This document shows positions 11,795 through 22,600 of a stretch of DNA of 64,000 nucleotides, piece after piece (the first letter of the stretch is position 1; the number at the start of each line of letters is the position of its first letter). The notes under the pieces are model-generated. The model ran no database searches. It had not been told where the DNA came from and saw only the letters and a program-made list of their open reading frames with translations. The stretch is from Alentia gelatinosa (lineage: Eukaryota > Annelida > Polychaeta > Phyllodocida > Polynoidae). The position numbers were made by a program, and so were the translations under genes. The stretch is from positions 44,619,950 through 44,683,949 of the forward strand of contig OX465579.1 in the NCBI GenBank assembly GCA_950022655.1. Reading direction: 5' to 3'.

Positions 11795-14700
11795 TCATTA
11801 GAATCCTGGAATGCTCATTCATCAGTTTGAACTTGGTGGCTAGTATCAATAGATACCTAACTCAATCTAACAATATATATAGGCTTTTTATTTATCGTGA
11901 AAGTGAATAATATTTACGATAATGACTGGCTATGTGTATGAGTGGCTGTAATTTCCTCGTAGTTGATGATGTAATTTGAATATACTCGCTATTGCTCGGA
12001 TGCTACTTCACATCAATTTCTCGGAGATTACGGCCACTCGTACCCGGTACACAAACCATCGTGTATATTGTTCATTACTACATGAAATAATATCATGCAA
12101 CATCAGGAAATTTCATATGATTGTTTATATGGCATGAGTTGTCTTCGCGGTATGATATCACGAAGCAGAGTGATATCTGTAGCAGAAGATAACGAATGGC
12201 ATATAAACAATTATATGAAATTGAGTGATGTTTAGATTTTGTCCTACCCTATCACATCTTGTTAACTTCGTACGTCACCAGTGGCATATAAGTATTTTAT
12301 GCCATAACGGTGGCATACAGTCACACCATGTTAAGTCTATGGAGATATATATGAGGGGTAGGATAAACTATATTATGACATACCGGTATAAGAAGAAAAA
12401 ATACATAACACTAAATATAGAACGACCTGACCATGCTGTACAAGCTACAAAACGAGATGATCATTTACAGTTCATACAGAATGAGGCGTTTACACAGAGC
12501 TCCGTACGAACTGTAAATCATAATCGAGTTTGGTAGCTTGTAGGCTACAAGCATGGGGGTTCGTTATATATTTATGATATCCCGAAATTAGTAAAGTAAT
12601 TAACAACTAGGGACCTACTGTTAAAAGTCGACACATACGAAACTGTGTTCAGTACTTTTACGTTACATGGCGAAACGATGCATATTTATATAGAACATCC
12701 TCACCATGCTGTACAAGTCACAGAAGGAGATGGTAATTTACAGTTTTTACTATATATACCCATGCCGTATATACTGTAAATACGCACCGTTTCGGCATAT
12801 GACGTAAAAATACTGTACGGACCGCCGGTCCGTACACTAAAATACGGACCACCTGGCCATACACATTTATTAAAAAAATTGAAATTGATTTTTTTTTAAT
12901 TGATTTTTTTTAAATTTCGGGTATATAGTAAATATATAACGTCCAACCATGCTTGTACAATTCACAGAACTCAATGATATTTTACAGTTTGTACGGAACT
13001 CGGCATAAATGCCTCGGTCCGTACAAACTGTAAATTATCATCTCGTTCTGTGAATTGTACAGCATGGTCAGGACGTTCTATATAAGTACAGAACGAGGCA
13101 TTTATGCCAAGTTCCGTACAAACCGTAAATCATCATCGAGTTCTGTGACTTGTACACGCATGGTTAGATGTTATAAATTTACTATGTATCCAAATTTAAA
13201 AAAAAAATCAATTTCATTTGGTTTAATAAACAATTTTTTAATAAACGTGTATGGCAAGGTGGTCCGTATTTTAGTGTACGGACCAGCAGTCCGTACAGTA
13301 TTTTTACGTCATATGCCGAAACGGTGCGTATTTACAGTATATACGGTATGGGTATATAGTAAATAATAATACGAAAACAGGCCGACTGTCTTCGTACGTC
13401 AAAATACTTGGTAAAATTGTTGGTCACATACATCCCGATTATCTGTTCAGAGATATTTTGGTCAGAAATGCATTTCAGATCAAAATATCTCTGAACAGAT
13501 GGAATTCAGTCACACTAACTATGTATCTATATAGTAAGAACACGTAAGGATTCGTAGCGCCACCAACATCCGGGTCGACTTGGCAAGTACTTGTGTTATA
13601 AGTTAGAAATGAAGGTTTAACCACAGGCCTAAACAAAACTTATTATACCTGCGTTTCTATTCAGTGATTCATGTTCTTTTCGATAACCAGGGAAATAAAC
13701 TCTAACGAAGCCCTGTATCAAATTCGAAAGCTAAGATTAGCATAGATATTATGAGATTGATGAATCCAGTTACGATATATTCTGTGTTCTAACATAAACT
13801 ATGATAAAGACGCAACTTAATGCCAAATTATCATCTGGGGCTTACGGAGGCTTCTTTCAATGGATGCGTGTCTGTCTAACTACTCAATATGGTTGCTGCA
13901 AAAGAACTGTTGCCCTGGGACCTTTCTGTCTCGCAATGAATACTTTGTATCAAAAGTAGCAAAATCTTAGGGCACGTGGGATGAATGGCGGGAGGCTGCG
14001 GCGCCACCTTGCCGCCACCAGAACCGTGGTCATTTTCCGTTACGTCTGAAGGAAGCAACAACCTTAGTCAGTACCAGGGAGACGTTTCCCTCATTTACTT
14101 TGGTTAGTTTATTGTGTTCAGACCTATTTTGTTTGGACTTAATAAGGTAAAGCTGTAGATTCAGTCTAGGTTTCGTCAAGTTTTGCTAGTTTCTGAGTTA
14201 AAAGCAAAATAACGATGATGATGGACCAACTTGTAGACAGTGTTCGCAATCGAGGTCAACTCGACGGTTGGGGCCTGCTTCCAGAGAAAGCATCGTTGCC
14301 GATGTCATTGAAGGTAAACACGTAGCCTAGTTCTAAGAGGATAATGGAAATACTCCTAATTATCGCCATTCAACCTATCGTCCCAAATCCTGTTATCTAA
14401 TCCAACATTTTGCATTCAATATCACGATATTGATCACCTAGCCTAGATCTAGATCTAGATCCATTTACTTCGGCTTCAGTCTGGCTAATCCATGAAGCAA
14501 TTACCGCGTGGGTAAAGCAGAAAAAATCAAACAATTCTCCATATGCAATGCTAATGAATGGCATTATTTTGAAAGAACAACAGTACTTGAAAGTGTATGG
14601 TGTAAACGATAATATTGGATATGAAATCTACAATACTAGATCAAGTCACAAAGTTATGTATTGCCGATTGGGAAGTGATTGGACAACAGTCCGTTGGCGT

Positions 14701-16551
14701 TAGTTCAGCCGGACCAAGTTTTGTCGAGTCGATTCAAAAACATCGAGTTCATTCAAAGACATCATAAACACATCGCCATATAACAAAAAACTCACCATTT
14801 GGGTCTGCTAGAAGACTTGACCATAGGAGACATTCCATCTCTGTATAGAGACTTTGTTTTACTGAAGTTCACCACATTGAAAATCACCCTCTGAAATTCA
14901 TAAATTGTAATCTACATTTATTCATTTTGATGTATTTTTCATTCACACCATATTATCTTTAAAGACGTGAATATTATGCATACTCAGTCGTAACTTGGCT
15001 TAGTTACGTTAGAATATTTGATGACGTATTCTTTCAAACCTATTCATTGAAACGTAGTCGATGAATTAAAAGAAAGCAGTCAAATTCCACTTGCTTCGTG
15101 ATTGGAGTAATATGAGATGAATAAAAGACACCGTTTCTATTCAGGGTGCTGACAACCTAGCTTCAGCGCATCAGCATTACTACGGCGTATGTACAACTGT
15201 TTTCTAACCTAATATGGACATGGACAATTTAATTTTACATTGGGTACGGGGTTAAGATTGGTGATGTTTTGTATATTTATGTTCGTTGATTTTAATGCAT
15301 GTTAACAGCTTCATTCATACCTGGTCCGATTTGACATTCTCCACAGTAAAATTGAACCAGACTCTGAACCTAGGATTGCAAGTGTCAGGCCTGATGAACA
15401 GATCATATTCATACTCTGTTATATAATCCACTCGGCCTAGGTTACCTGCAAAGGAAATGGTCGATGTCACAGTATGTGAATATAGATCAGATAACTTGGT
15501 GAGGGGAGGTGATGCATATCTCTCTTTAATCACTCGAAATATGTCATTTATTGGTTAATCATCTTAATGTACTATAGACTAAAACAAATTATATTGTATA
15601 TTAATATCGTAAATTTTAACAGCAAGTTTTGGTAGTTGATCTTGAGATTTTTTAATCCGCAATTCTTACGCTGGAATACCACTTACCGCTTTCAAAACAG
15701 GCATCAAAAATGAGGTGACCCTTCTTAGGCCGACCACTATAACCAGGTGGAACAACCGCAAATTTGTTAACATTTCCAACAACGGGTTCCTCAACACTCT
15801 CAGTGTCGCTTCCTGCAAAGCAATTAAAACTTTATTCTAAGATTAAGACCAATGCTTAACGGCTCAATTGTACCTAGCAAAAGGAATGAACAGGAACAGC
15901 ACATTCGTATACATTTATCATGATATATTCAAATGCCAATAAAACCAGAGGTATACGATTTTATTTTGTTCCTTTCATCATGACAAGACTGTTGTTTGAC
16001 GATGGGGGAAGCCAACATGGTAAACTATTTACTCTCACTGAGTCTCAGTCTAATCAGCGAATTTTCTAGAGAACTTTCGAGTGGAAGCTTCATTGATACT
16101 GGGTAAGTCTACTAAGTTCCCCATCTGACCCTGCCTTGGCAAAGACAGAACCGCTTCGAACGGGTACAAGTTTAAATCTCGACTATTACCCAGAATATAG
16201 AAAGGGAATTCAATTTGTGAAAAGCGGGAGCAAATTTTGAAGGCTAAATTGTAGTGTTATGCTGGGAGTATCCAGCAGGGGTCTCCCCAGTACAAGTCTC
16301 AACACAGCGCGTTCCGAACCGAGCTTGTCAGTGAGATATATCAAATCTCATTTATTATCGTTCGGTACACACAAACATTTGCTGCATACCCATAAACTAT
16401 GCGGTTGTTACGAAATCAAGTGATCTCAATTCTGAGAGGACTTCAAGGCGAATATTATAGCCCATTTCAAAATACAAATACTGAATGGATGCGCGCGTAG
16501 GCAGTGCTAAGCAACTGTAAACAAACCTGAGTCGTTCTTCTTGTCCGCCAT
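4989..16551 (-). CDS. AGBL4: cytosolic carboxypeptidase 6 (AGBL4/CCP6), C-terminus outside window
   Basis: Nine spliced coding exons: 16551-16527, 15812-15687, 15445-15321, 14890-14796, 10965-10749, 10510-10378, 10050-9936, 8557-8446 and 5191-4989. All junctions are GT-AG and keep one frame, giving 383 complete codons plus two bases. Vertebrate CCP6 is about 500 aa, so roughly the last quarter is missing. Family knowledge: M14 (Nna1-like) metallocarboxypeptidases that remove glutamates from polyglutamylated tubulin and other proteins in the cytosol. Visible signatures are the N-terminal CCP domain ([23 protein letters not shown]), the [12 protein letters not shown] stretch, zinc ligands H229 and E232 in [15 protein letters not shown], the DLNRHW substrate-binding motif (N288, R289), and zinc ligand H327 in DIHAHS. 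The catalytic Glu motif is not in the window. The close match to CCP6 rather than CCP5 rests on [16 protein letters not shown] and [11 protein letters not shown]. Confidence 0.96.
5192..8445. other. AGBL4 intron 8
   Basis: The stretch between exons 8 and 9 is AT-rich at both ends, with GC-richer DNA at 5.7-6.0 and 6.4-7.0 kb. I see no supported gene or RNA. Open frames at 6371-6721 and 7334-7869 are low-complexity or random-looking. Confidence 0.6.
8446..8557 (-). CDS. AGBL4: AGBL4 exon 8, substrate-binding Asn-Arg
   Basis: Residues 279-316. It encodes [20 protein letters not shown] and then [18 protein letters not shown]288-R289 are the family's substrate carboxylate-binding pair. The acceptor is tttttcag, the donor gtaagt, and it ends in phase 0. 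Confidence 0.97.
8558..9935. other. AGBL4 intron 7
   Basis: No gene is supported. It contains a short TA run around 9896-9911 next to the exon 7 donor; otherwise unique sequence. Confidence 0.6.
9936..10050 (-). CDS. AGBL4: AGBL4 exon 7
   Basis: Residues 241-279. It encodes [20 protein letters not shown] followed by [18 protein letters not shown]. The NPDG segment is typical of cytosolic carboxypeptidases. The acceptor is acttcag, the donor gtaagt, and it ends in phase 2. Confidence 0.97.
10378..10510 (-). CDS. AGBL4: AGBL4 exon 6, zinc-binding HPGE
   Basis: Residues 197-241. It carries [16 protein letters not shown] and [10 protein letters not shown], where H229 and E232 are the first two zinc ligands of the M14 fold. 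The acceptor is ttttcag, the donor gtaaat, and it ends in phase 1 within VCQG. Confidence 0.97.
10749..10965 (-). CDS. AGBL4: AGBL4 exon 5
   Basis: Residues 124-196. It encodes [40 protein letters not shown] and [20 protein letters not shown], the junction between N-domain and peptidase domain. The acceptor follows a C-run (tttcccccccag) and the donor is gtaagt. The intron upstream of it (10966-14795) holds the ELAV Gln-rich exon and the palindromes. Confidence 0.97.
11260..11661 (+). CDS. Gln-rich N-terminal exon, probably ELAV long isoform
   Basis: A 402-base open exon in phase 0 lies between a clear acceptor (ctttttatccag) and a donor (CAG followed by gtgcgc). It begins with ATG and encodes [20 protein letters not shown], an Ala/Ser/Thr/His-rich middle, and a tail with runs of five to seven Gln. 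A phase-0 end fits the phase-0 start of the ELAV exon at 25996. Drosophila ELAV also has a long Ala/Gln-rich N-terminus before RRM1, so a long form of about 484 aa is plausible. The 14-kb distance and its position inside an AGBL4 intron on the other strand make the link an inference; it could belong to a different plus-strand gene. The ATG directly after the acceptor implies a 5' UTR exon upstream. Confidence 0.62.
11752..11795. repeat. TA microsatellite
   Basis: AT/TA dinucleotides with one G interruption, ending in attcatt, so the whole tract is self-complementary. Confidence 0.9.
12109..12222. repeat. 27-bp inverted repeat (fold-back element)
   Basis: The left arm 12109-12135 and the right arm 12196-12222 are reverse complements with two mismatches. 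Short outer matches (aacatca against tgatgtt) extend the arms. The 60-base spacer has its own gatatcac/gtgatatc symmetry. Confidence 0.85.
12431..12556. repeat. imperfect palindrome, ccatgctgtacaag unit
   Basis: The left arm starts ccatgctgtacaagctac and continues to tttacagttc; the right arm is its inverted copy ending in tacaagcatggg. The same unit recurs inside the larger palindrome at 12.75-13.36 kb and at 12711. Confidence 0.8.
12748..13364. repeat. large nested palindrome, arms about 270 bp
   Basis: The left arm 12748-13019 and the right arm 13089-13364 are inverted copies with over 85% identity by eye. Both arms run through tatacccat, cgcaccgtttcggcatatga, acgtaaaaatactgtacgg, a poly-A/T stretch, accatgcntgtacaa and ggcataaatgcctcg. 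The centre (about 13020-13088) forms a second palindrome with the inner end of the left arm. No transposase frame or clear target duplication was seen. It resembles a fold-back or MITE-like element, or a nest of several. Confidence 0.88.
13441..13500. repeat. perfect 20-bp hairpin
   Basis: atctgttcagagatattttg at 13441-13460 is repeated exactly as its reverse complement at 13481-13500. The 20-base spacer contains the palindrome gaaatgcatttc, so nearly all 60 bases can pair. Confidence 0.95.
14215..14313 (+). CDS. candidate alternative first coding exon of ELAV
   Basis: Starting at three tandem ATGs, 33 open codons ([20 protein letters not shown] and on) end at AAG followed by gtaaac, in phase 0. 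The frame stops four codons into the intron. Phase 0 joins correctly to the exon at 25996. The peptide is not recognised and no promoter signal is obvious, so this is an inference from frame and splice signal. Confidence 0.4.
14796..14890 (-). CDS. AGBL4: AGBL4 exon 4
   Basis: Residues 93-124. It encodes [20 protein letters not shown] and then [12 protein letters not shown], the end of the CCP N-domain. The acceptor is gaatttcag, the donor gtgagt, and it ends in phase 2. Too short for a routine open-reading-frame list, it was found by looking for the segment missing between exons 3 and 5. Confidence 0.95.
15321..15445 (-). CDS. AGBL4: AGBL4 exon 3
   Basis: Residues 51-92. It encodes [20 protein letters not shown] and then [20 protein letters not shown], the conserved beta-rich CCP N-domain that sits before the catalytic domain in this family. 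The acceptor is ctttgcag, the donor is gtatga, and it ends in phase 0. Confidence 0.96.
15687..15812 (-). CDS. AGBL4: AGBL4 exon 2
   Basis: Residues 9-51. The acceptor is tttgcag and the donor gtaagt. It encodes an acidic stretch SDTESVEE followed by [20 protein letters not shown], closely matching the CCP6 N-terminal domain. It ends in phase 1. Confidence 0.95.
16527..16551 (-). CDS. AGBL4: AGBL4 coding exon 1 (start)
   Basis: The start codon is at 16551; eight codons (MADKKNDS) plus one base precede a gtttgt donor. The start is chosen because the phase-1 end joins exon 2 to give [10 protein letters not shown] and because the sequence context gataacaacATGG is a good metazoan start. The 5' UTR should extend to higher coordinates, perhaps to about 16.7 kb. 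Confidence 0.85.
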
Positions 16552-17470
16552 GTTGTTATCCCAGGGCGCACTGCGGTCTGATACACTCTCCAAGCGTAAA
16601 CTACTTGTCGGCGCAGCGACTAAACCTCTGCATAGAGAGTGTAGCAGCCCATAATAATCCGTGCATGATTTAGGCCCTGACGTCATAAACACAGCGCCAG
16701 TTCGAAACAGCACTCACTGTAACTCGCTCTCAAGACCGGTTTGATCACGCTCTGTCTTGGCTTGCCAAGTGCTACGGATTCTAAGTAGAAGAAAACGAAT
16801 AAATAAGCCAATTGGAAAGAAGTATGTGGTCTATAGCATGTTTTCGAGAGGAAATATGTTCCGCGGTTTGTATTTCGCGCCACATAGGCAGTGCCTACGT
16901 CAAAGGCGAACAGCACATGCTTGCTCAGCATCACCTTCCGCCGCAACAAAAGGGTACGTTCAAGTACTACTGCGTTTGTCTCTAATGATCATTAAAATCA
17001 TAACACTTCATTTCGATTTGGCATGAGACTGTCTCGTGGAAGGACGGGTGCATTAGTTGTAACGTGACATTGCCAATGAAGATGTGGAAAGCTAATCGAT
17101 CGGTCGAACGAATATAGTGCGGTGTTTATTGTCATTGGGCCAGCAGGTGCTCGGTGCTTGTCAAAGTGATGCAAATCTCGCGTTATTTGGTTCCCAGCAC
17201 TGACGGAGAGAAGGTTGAGTTCTTGTTGTAGGGAATTCAGAACAAATTTTGTTGTCATTTTCATTAATTTTTTACTCTTTTATTCTAGTTAGAACATCTG
17301 TTTAGTGTATTGGCCAAACTGGCGTCTTCTTTTTCTCTGAAAACTAGTGTTTTAGCAACGTTCATCAGAGAAAACTGATTCCTAAATTGTCTATGTTACA
17401 ACGCACGCCATTTTGTTGGACATTTTTCGGAAATTTTACGGAAAAGCCTCCGTCTAGGACAAAAGGGGGA
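16552..17470. promoter_or_regulatory. probable divergent promoter region of AGBL4 and ELAV
   Basis: This interval separates the AGBL4 start codon (minus, 16551) from a possible noncoding ELAV exon ending at 17575 (plus). Human AGBL4 and ELAVL4 are also divergent neighbours. No TATA or Inr was pinned down here. Open frames of up to 89 codons on both strands have no coding look. Confidence 0.4.
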
Positions 17471-17575
17471 AACTATCCTGGAAATAGTGTGATAGTCCAA
17501 AGTGGATTCTAAGTACCAGGAGCATTTACACGTTTAGAAAGGCAAAGATCGCGGGAACGTCATCGTTTTCCTCAG
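17471..17575 (+). other. candidate ELAV 5' UTR exon (start approximate)
   Basis: The sequence ends in cctcag followed by gtaagcacg, a near-consensus donor at 17576, about 1 kb from the AGBL4 start and head-to-head with it. Spliced to 25996 it would leave the core start at 26029 as first ATG. The 5' limit is a guess; only the donor is seen. Confidence 0.35.
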
Positions 17576-19450
17576 GTAAGCACGTGGTATTTCTCCAGAA
17601 CCGATACTTGGTCATTCTCATGTTATCCGTATGTTTGAGCGGAGAAGGTAGTTGAAAACGCCACAGGAGATGTTGGAAATAGCAAAGGGAATCTCTTTAG
17701 CGTATGTAGTTTGCTAAAATGTCAAGCCGAACCAGCTGTCAGGTGAGGTTTTAGCTGGTGGTTCCTGTTATAAAATGAATGCTGTCCGAAACTGTGCCAC
17801 CACATGGAAGCAGCCAAGTGAAATTGACAGCCGCTGGTTGCACACGTGGTCTAGTGCTAACGGGGGTTCCTGAGTATATTTTGACTGTGATATTTATAGC
17901 TGAACCAGTTCGTAGTCCAATGTGAATGGGTGTGCAGCCATGTGTGACCGATCGGTCGGCCCCCGCGGTTGCAGGGGTATGAGCGGGTTAGAGGCGGACA
18001 GACCGTAGACTGCCTTGACAAAGACGGGTCTCTGCAAGCCTTCCTTTGTTACACATTGCTGTCAGCATCCTCCGTCATCGAAGGATTTCCCCCAAATCAA
18101 CAGCGAAACCCCGGATTTCCACCCAAACAAACCCCCACAAACGATAAAACATTTTCTACCCTATTCCGCCGTCGCTTTAGTTTGTGAAATTATGATATTT
18201 ATTGCTCGAACTAGCCCGGTTTTCCATCGAATGAGACTGCTATTCAGAGGCTGCAGTTGCCGACATCGACATGGCAACAACAAGCGTCAGCAGGCAGGTT
18301 GTTGGCCCCGCCTCCCTGACGCTCTCATTTCATCGGGTGACCTCGATTCCATTCTCGCTGACTGGCTCGCCCGCACTCTGATTCCAGGAAATCTGAGTAA
18401 TTAAAGGCTATATGGTTCCCAATTTATTTATACAAAGGCGGGTTAGCCGTGTGAAGTCGGGATATTGGAGTTGTGCTACGTCGGGGGTGAAGGTGTTTGT
18501 AGGATGGACGTAGACGGGGAATTTTTGATTATGTGGCCCGTAATGACATGAGCCTGTGTCGTGAAGGGGAGGAGCCAGAGCTGGGTCGGGAACCCGCACG
18601 TGCCGCCATGTGGCGTTGTGTACAATCACAGGCCCCTGTCTACTTTCATTCTCTCTCTCCTCACAAACACTTTGTAGACATGCTTTTTGTTGTTAAAAGA
18701 GTATCAGTAGCGATGTATAGTTCGGTTACATAATGAATGAGGCGATAATGAATACCAGTAGCGCCATTGTCTGACAGGAGTGTAAACAATGATCTGTGCC
18801 GTCTTAGCATTTATCGGCATGAAAGAGCGCTCCAAACACAATGGCCCTGGCGAGTATGTCGCTTAAACAGACTCCTACATGGGATAGTGTTTCGCATGAA
18901 TTAGCACATAGTAGTATATAGAATTGAACTTATAATGCAGTAGGCGTGTACTCGTGCATGGGTATACTACTGACTTCGGCTGCCAGACCCCGGTCGGATG
19001 TAAAGCTAGTACTATTTATTAATGCATCAGAAAACACCACTGATGCTTTATGCACTATTAGAAGGTGCAAAAAACAACTAGGCACACCCCCACACTGAAA
19101 GTACTTAAGTTCTGAGCGCACATGGGGTAAATATGCGGTAGCCATTTTTAAAGGCCAGCCCGAGGTGTGGCGCTGCGGAGCCACAGATGGCACGCGCGGG
19201 GCAACCCCCTGCGCGTGGGAACTCCATCCCTCCACCGTCTGCCCCCTCCCACGTCCACTACACACTTCTATCGCAACTCACTCCCTCAGCCCGCTTTTCC
19301 CGAGCAACCCCGGTACAAAAGCCGTCCAAATTACTCCATACACTGCATTAGCGGCCTATTTACATACATCCCGGGTTGGCCAGTGTGGCTGGGGATGCCG
19401 GGCAACGCCGGGCGATTGAGGGGATAATTCACTTTAGCATGCTCGCTCCT

Positions 19451-19537
19451 GATTGGTTACCCGCGGGAGCCCTTTTAATTTGGCCCGGCCTCCCCGCCAC
19501 TATATTTGAGCACGTCACGTGCATACATTTGTCAGTC
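19451..19537 (+). promoter_or_regulatory. CCAAT/TATA/Inr promoter candidate
   Basis: An inverted CCAAT box (gattggtta, 19451) is followed by TATATTT at 19501-19507, a CACGTG E-box at 19516-19521 and an Inr TCAGTC at 19532-19537. The TATA box starts 33 bases before the Inr A, the normal spacing. A short exon with a good donor lies directly downstream. Confidence 0.55.
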
Positions 19538-19654
19538 GGATATTGTCTACACATCTGTGCACTTGGGTCTCTCTGTGCTCTCCGTTGGTGCTTAGCTTCT
19601 TCTAGTCATACTGACCCGGGTTCTTTCACTTAGTTTTACTTCATCCAAATGCAG
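19534..19654 (+). other. candidate alternative first exon of ELAV
   Basis: The exon would run from the Inr A to ATGCAG followed by gtatgg. The ATG at 19649 gives two codons (MQ) in phase 0, in frame with the exon at 25996, so it could start a protein [18 protein letters not shown]. If that ATG is skipped, translation would begin at 26029. Confidence 0.4.
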
Positions 19655-22600
19655 GTATGGTGTTTTTTCATTTACCAGACATATTCTTCTATTCGTTGTT
19701 TGAATTCTTGTTTATGTATGTACGTCTTTTTTTGGGGTGGGTGTTTTATTTGTACCGCCGCGCAGCTGCCGATCTCTTATACCTCCCTCCCGTGTTGTTC
19801 CTTCATTATCGCCACCCCCACATTGCACAGCTTCATGGCTGCTAAAAATATTGCGATACTCGCCTGGAGAAGCGATATCGTGAGCGATTTCTCTGGACTA
19901 CAGCCACTCGTTTCTGCCTATTTGGCCCTCCACAAAGATTTGACCACCCACAATACGCCCCCACGCTGTGGATAGCGGGATTACATAATACCTGAGGCCG
20001 GCTCGACGCAAATAAACAAGTTGTGTTGCACATGTGAGGGACACAGAGGATGGCGGCCAAGTGGAATTTCCTGAGTGTGCCTGGCTTTTACCCCAGGAGG
20101 AAGGCAAGGAGGCGGGTGAGGAGCCGGGATTTGGCTGCCAGTCAAGAGATGTACACGATGCTCGTGGCTGAGCTGCCGACCTCATAGCGGGGTTGACGGC
20201 AGGCAAGGGGGTTTGAGAGTACAGAGTACTGCCAGTCATTCAGCTAGCCAGGCGGAGGGCCTTCCCCCGCCCCTGCTTGCTCTTGCCGTCAACGTTGCCG
20301 CCAGGCCGTCAAGGCCAGCTGCCGTTGTCAGCTCGTGGGGAGTACGTACACGGGTCTCCCTTGGTGTGTCTCCCCTTGCGTAGCCCGTCCTCACCCCGTC
20401 AGCCAGCTTGTCGACCGAGGGATGCGGGCGTGCGTTGTCTAAGCGCCCTACCCGTCACCGTTCTCCCTGCCGCTACCCGAGCGCCACCCGCCTGTGGAAG
20501 TAGAAACTAAGTCCACCACCGTCTCCTCTACTCTACTCCACGCTCTTATCTGTACAACACGGGAGGGCTAAGCTTTCACATGCCCAGGAGGATCTATCTT
20601 ATTCTTACAGATTTTGTAGCCGGAGATATATAACTGTGCCGTTCAGATACACATCAGTAAGCACAGCGTGGCTGTTGTTCAGCTGAGGCCTACACGAGCG
20701 TCAGTCCTATCACAGTGGTGGTACCCCCACACCGCAGACAAAGACTATTGTGTGCTAGCCCAGGTGCCACACTCCTCGGCGGTGGAGCATCTGGTCCCAC
20801 ACCCGCCTGGATTTACCGTGGACATAACACGCCGTGGCTCGAATCCTCTCAGCTGGTTCACTTCACAGTGCCTGGAAATACCCTGTACAACTATATTATT
20901 TTCACACGATTCTATTCAACACCGTACCCTGTTCCGAGCGAAATCTTGCGATTTGAGGATTGGTAGAACTTGAAGTGTTACCTAGGCGCTTGTATTTGCT
21001 GTTTTCCCCCTCGTGATTTGACAGCAAGTTTAAGTCGTAACTAAACCATTGTCTATATTTTCAATATCAAAGACCCACTTATTTATTGTGCTAAGCTCCA
21101 GTAACATAGGAGTTATTCATAAGTTATTTTCCCAGAATACAGTACACAATAAAGTCCATGAAAGTTACACAAATATCCCCATATTGAATGATCAGAAATG
21201 TAATAATAAAATGTGCGTGTCAATATTGGATAAGATAGGATTGTACAAGTTTGTATACTGTGGCATTTTGCTTCTCTTAATGTTTTTTGTTGCACATATG
21301 GATATTACGAAATAAGAGTGTTTAATAGTGACAGAAAGTAGGATGAACCCAGTGGGGTTGGGGTTTTCAGTTCGCGTGGTTTGTACTTGGGGAACACTAT
21401 TGGATATTGTCTGTCAAGCCATACAGTGATGAGTGGCAGTCTGACTACTGGAGAGGCTGGTGAGTGGGCAGGGCGGATGGTGGTGGTGGTTAGGTTGGCT
21501 GGGATGGGGGGTGTGTCTGGTAGGCGGAGAGCCGGTCGAGTACGGGTGTCGGCGGTGCGTGCTGCCCCATACACTGTTACTCATGGAACTAGTACCACAG
21601 CTGGCTCCAGTTGAAACAATTTGCTCCAGGAAGCATCATAGTGTGTAAAACCTGGGGGAAATGCCTCCAACCACCCACGCCATACACTGTTAAAAATATG
21701 TAGGGACATCACCTGCCCACCACCAAACCTATTTCCCACCTCTCATGCTCACCGAACAACCGCATCCTATTTCATTACACCATAAAGTTTTCCCATTCTC
21801 AGGCTGTCTGTATAGTTTCCAATAAACATTAAAAAACAACAACAATAGAGACGCTTCCTGGAAAACGTAAAGGGGGACATTTAAAGGGCAAACAGCCGCC
21901 CTTGCTGGCGCCACGTGTTCCAGGCAGGTGTGTGGCTGGTGAAGGTGTCTGTGTGTGTCTGAAGGGGGCTTGGTGTAATTGAATGAAAGTGATGTTAAAA
22001 CAATATGACAGTTTTCCAGCCTCATCTGGAGGGGGAAGGAAGGGAGCAAGGTCTCGGTCAGTCAGACCATCTGGGGGCTGGGCTCGCCATGGGCAGGTTG
22101 CCAGGTGGGGTCAGTGCCTCTCACTGTGATGGGGTGCCCTCAGACCGGCCTACAAAGGGATCCCGGGTCGGCTAGTGTCTGTTGCGACAAAGAACAGAGA
22201 AAAATAAAGAAACCGGTCTAAAAATAATGCATGGCCTGCCTCTGATATATGAGGAGAGAACGGAGGGAGTAGATGACTTTGCTAGACGGACGTGATGGGG
22301 CGGTGGCACGGATCGTATGGGCTAACATTTAAAAAGGACGGATGGTGGTGGCGGCCCGGTTTCATAGAGGCAGGTGCCAGCTCAATGCTGTGAGCGAAAC
22401 GTACCTGACAAATTCCATTTAGAGCCCACTCGGTCACGCCAGGAAGAGGCGCCTGCACGACGGGCTCGTATCTGGTGCGGGCAGGCAACATGAAGGTGTG
22501 CAGATGGTGGACTGGTAGCTTAACTTGATTACCAGGGACAGGACAGACGCATGGTGCGCTCACCATCCCCGGCACTGTGCTGTTGTCTGGCGATTGCCCG

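Larger units (their letters stand above)
11796..14795. other. AGBL4 intron 4, palindrome-rich
   Basis: This intron on the minus strand is filled by inverted repeats between 12.1 and 13.5 kb (listed separately) and holds a candidate ELAV first exon at 14215. No minus-strand coding exon is visible between 10966 and 14795. Confidence 0.6.

Noticed and set aside
20760..20860. tRNA gene candidate with ggctcgaatcc B-box
   Set aside because: No pairing acceptor stem or anticodon arm; at most a SINE remnant.
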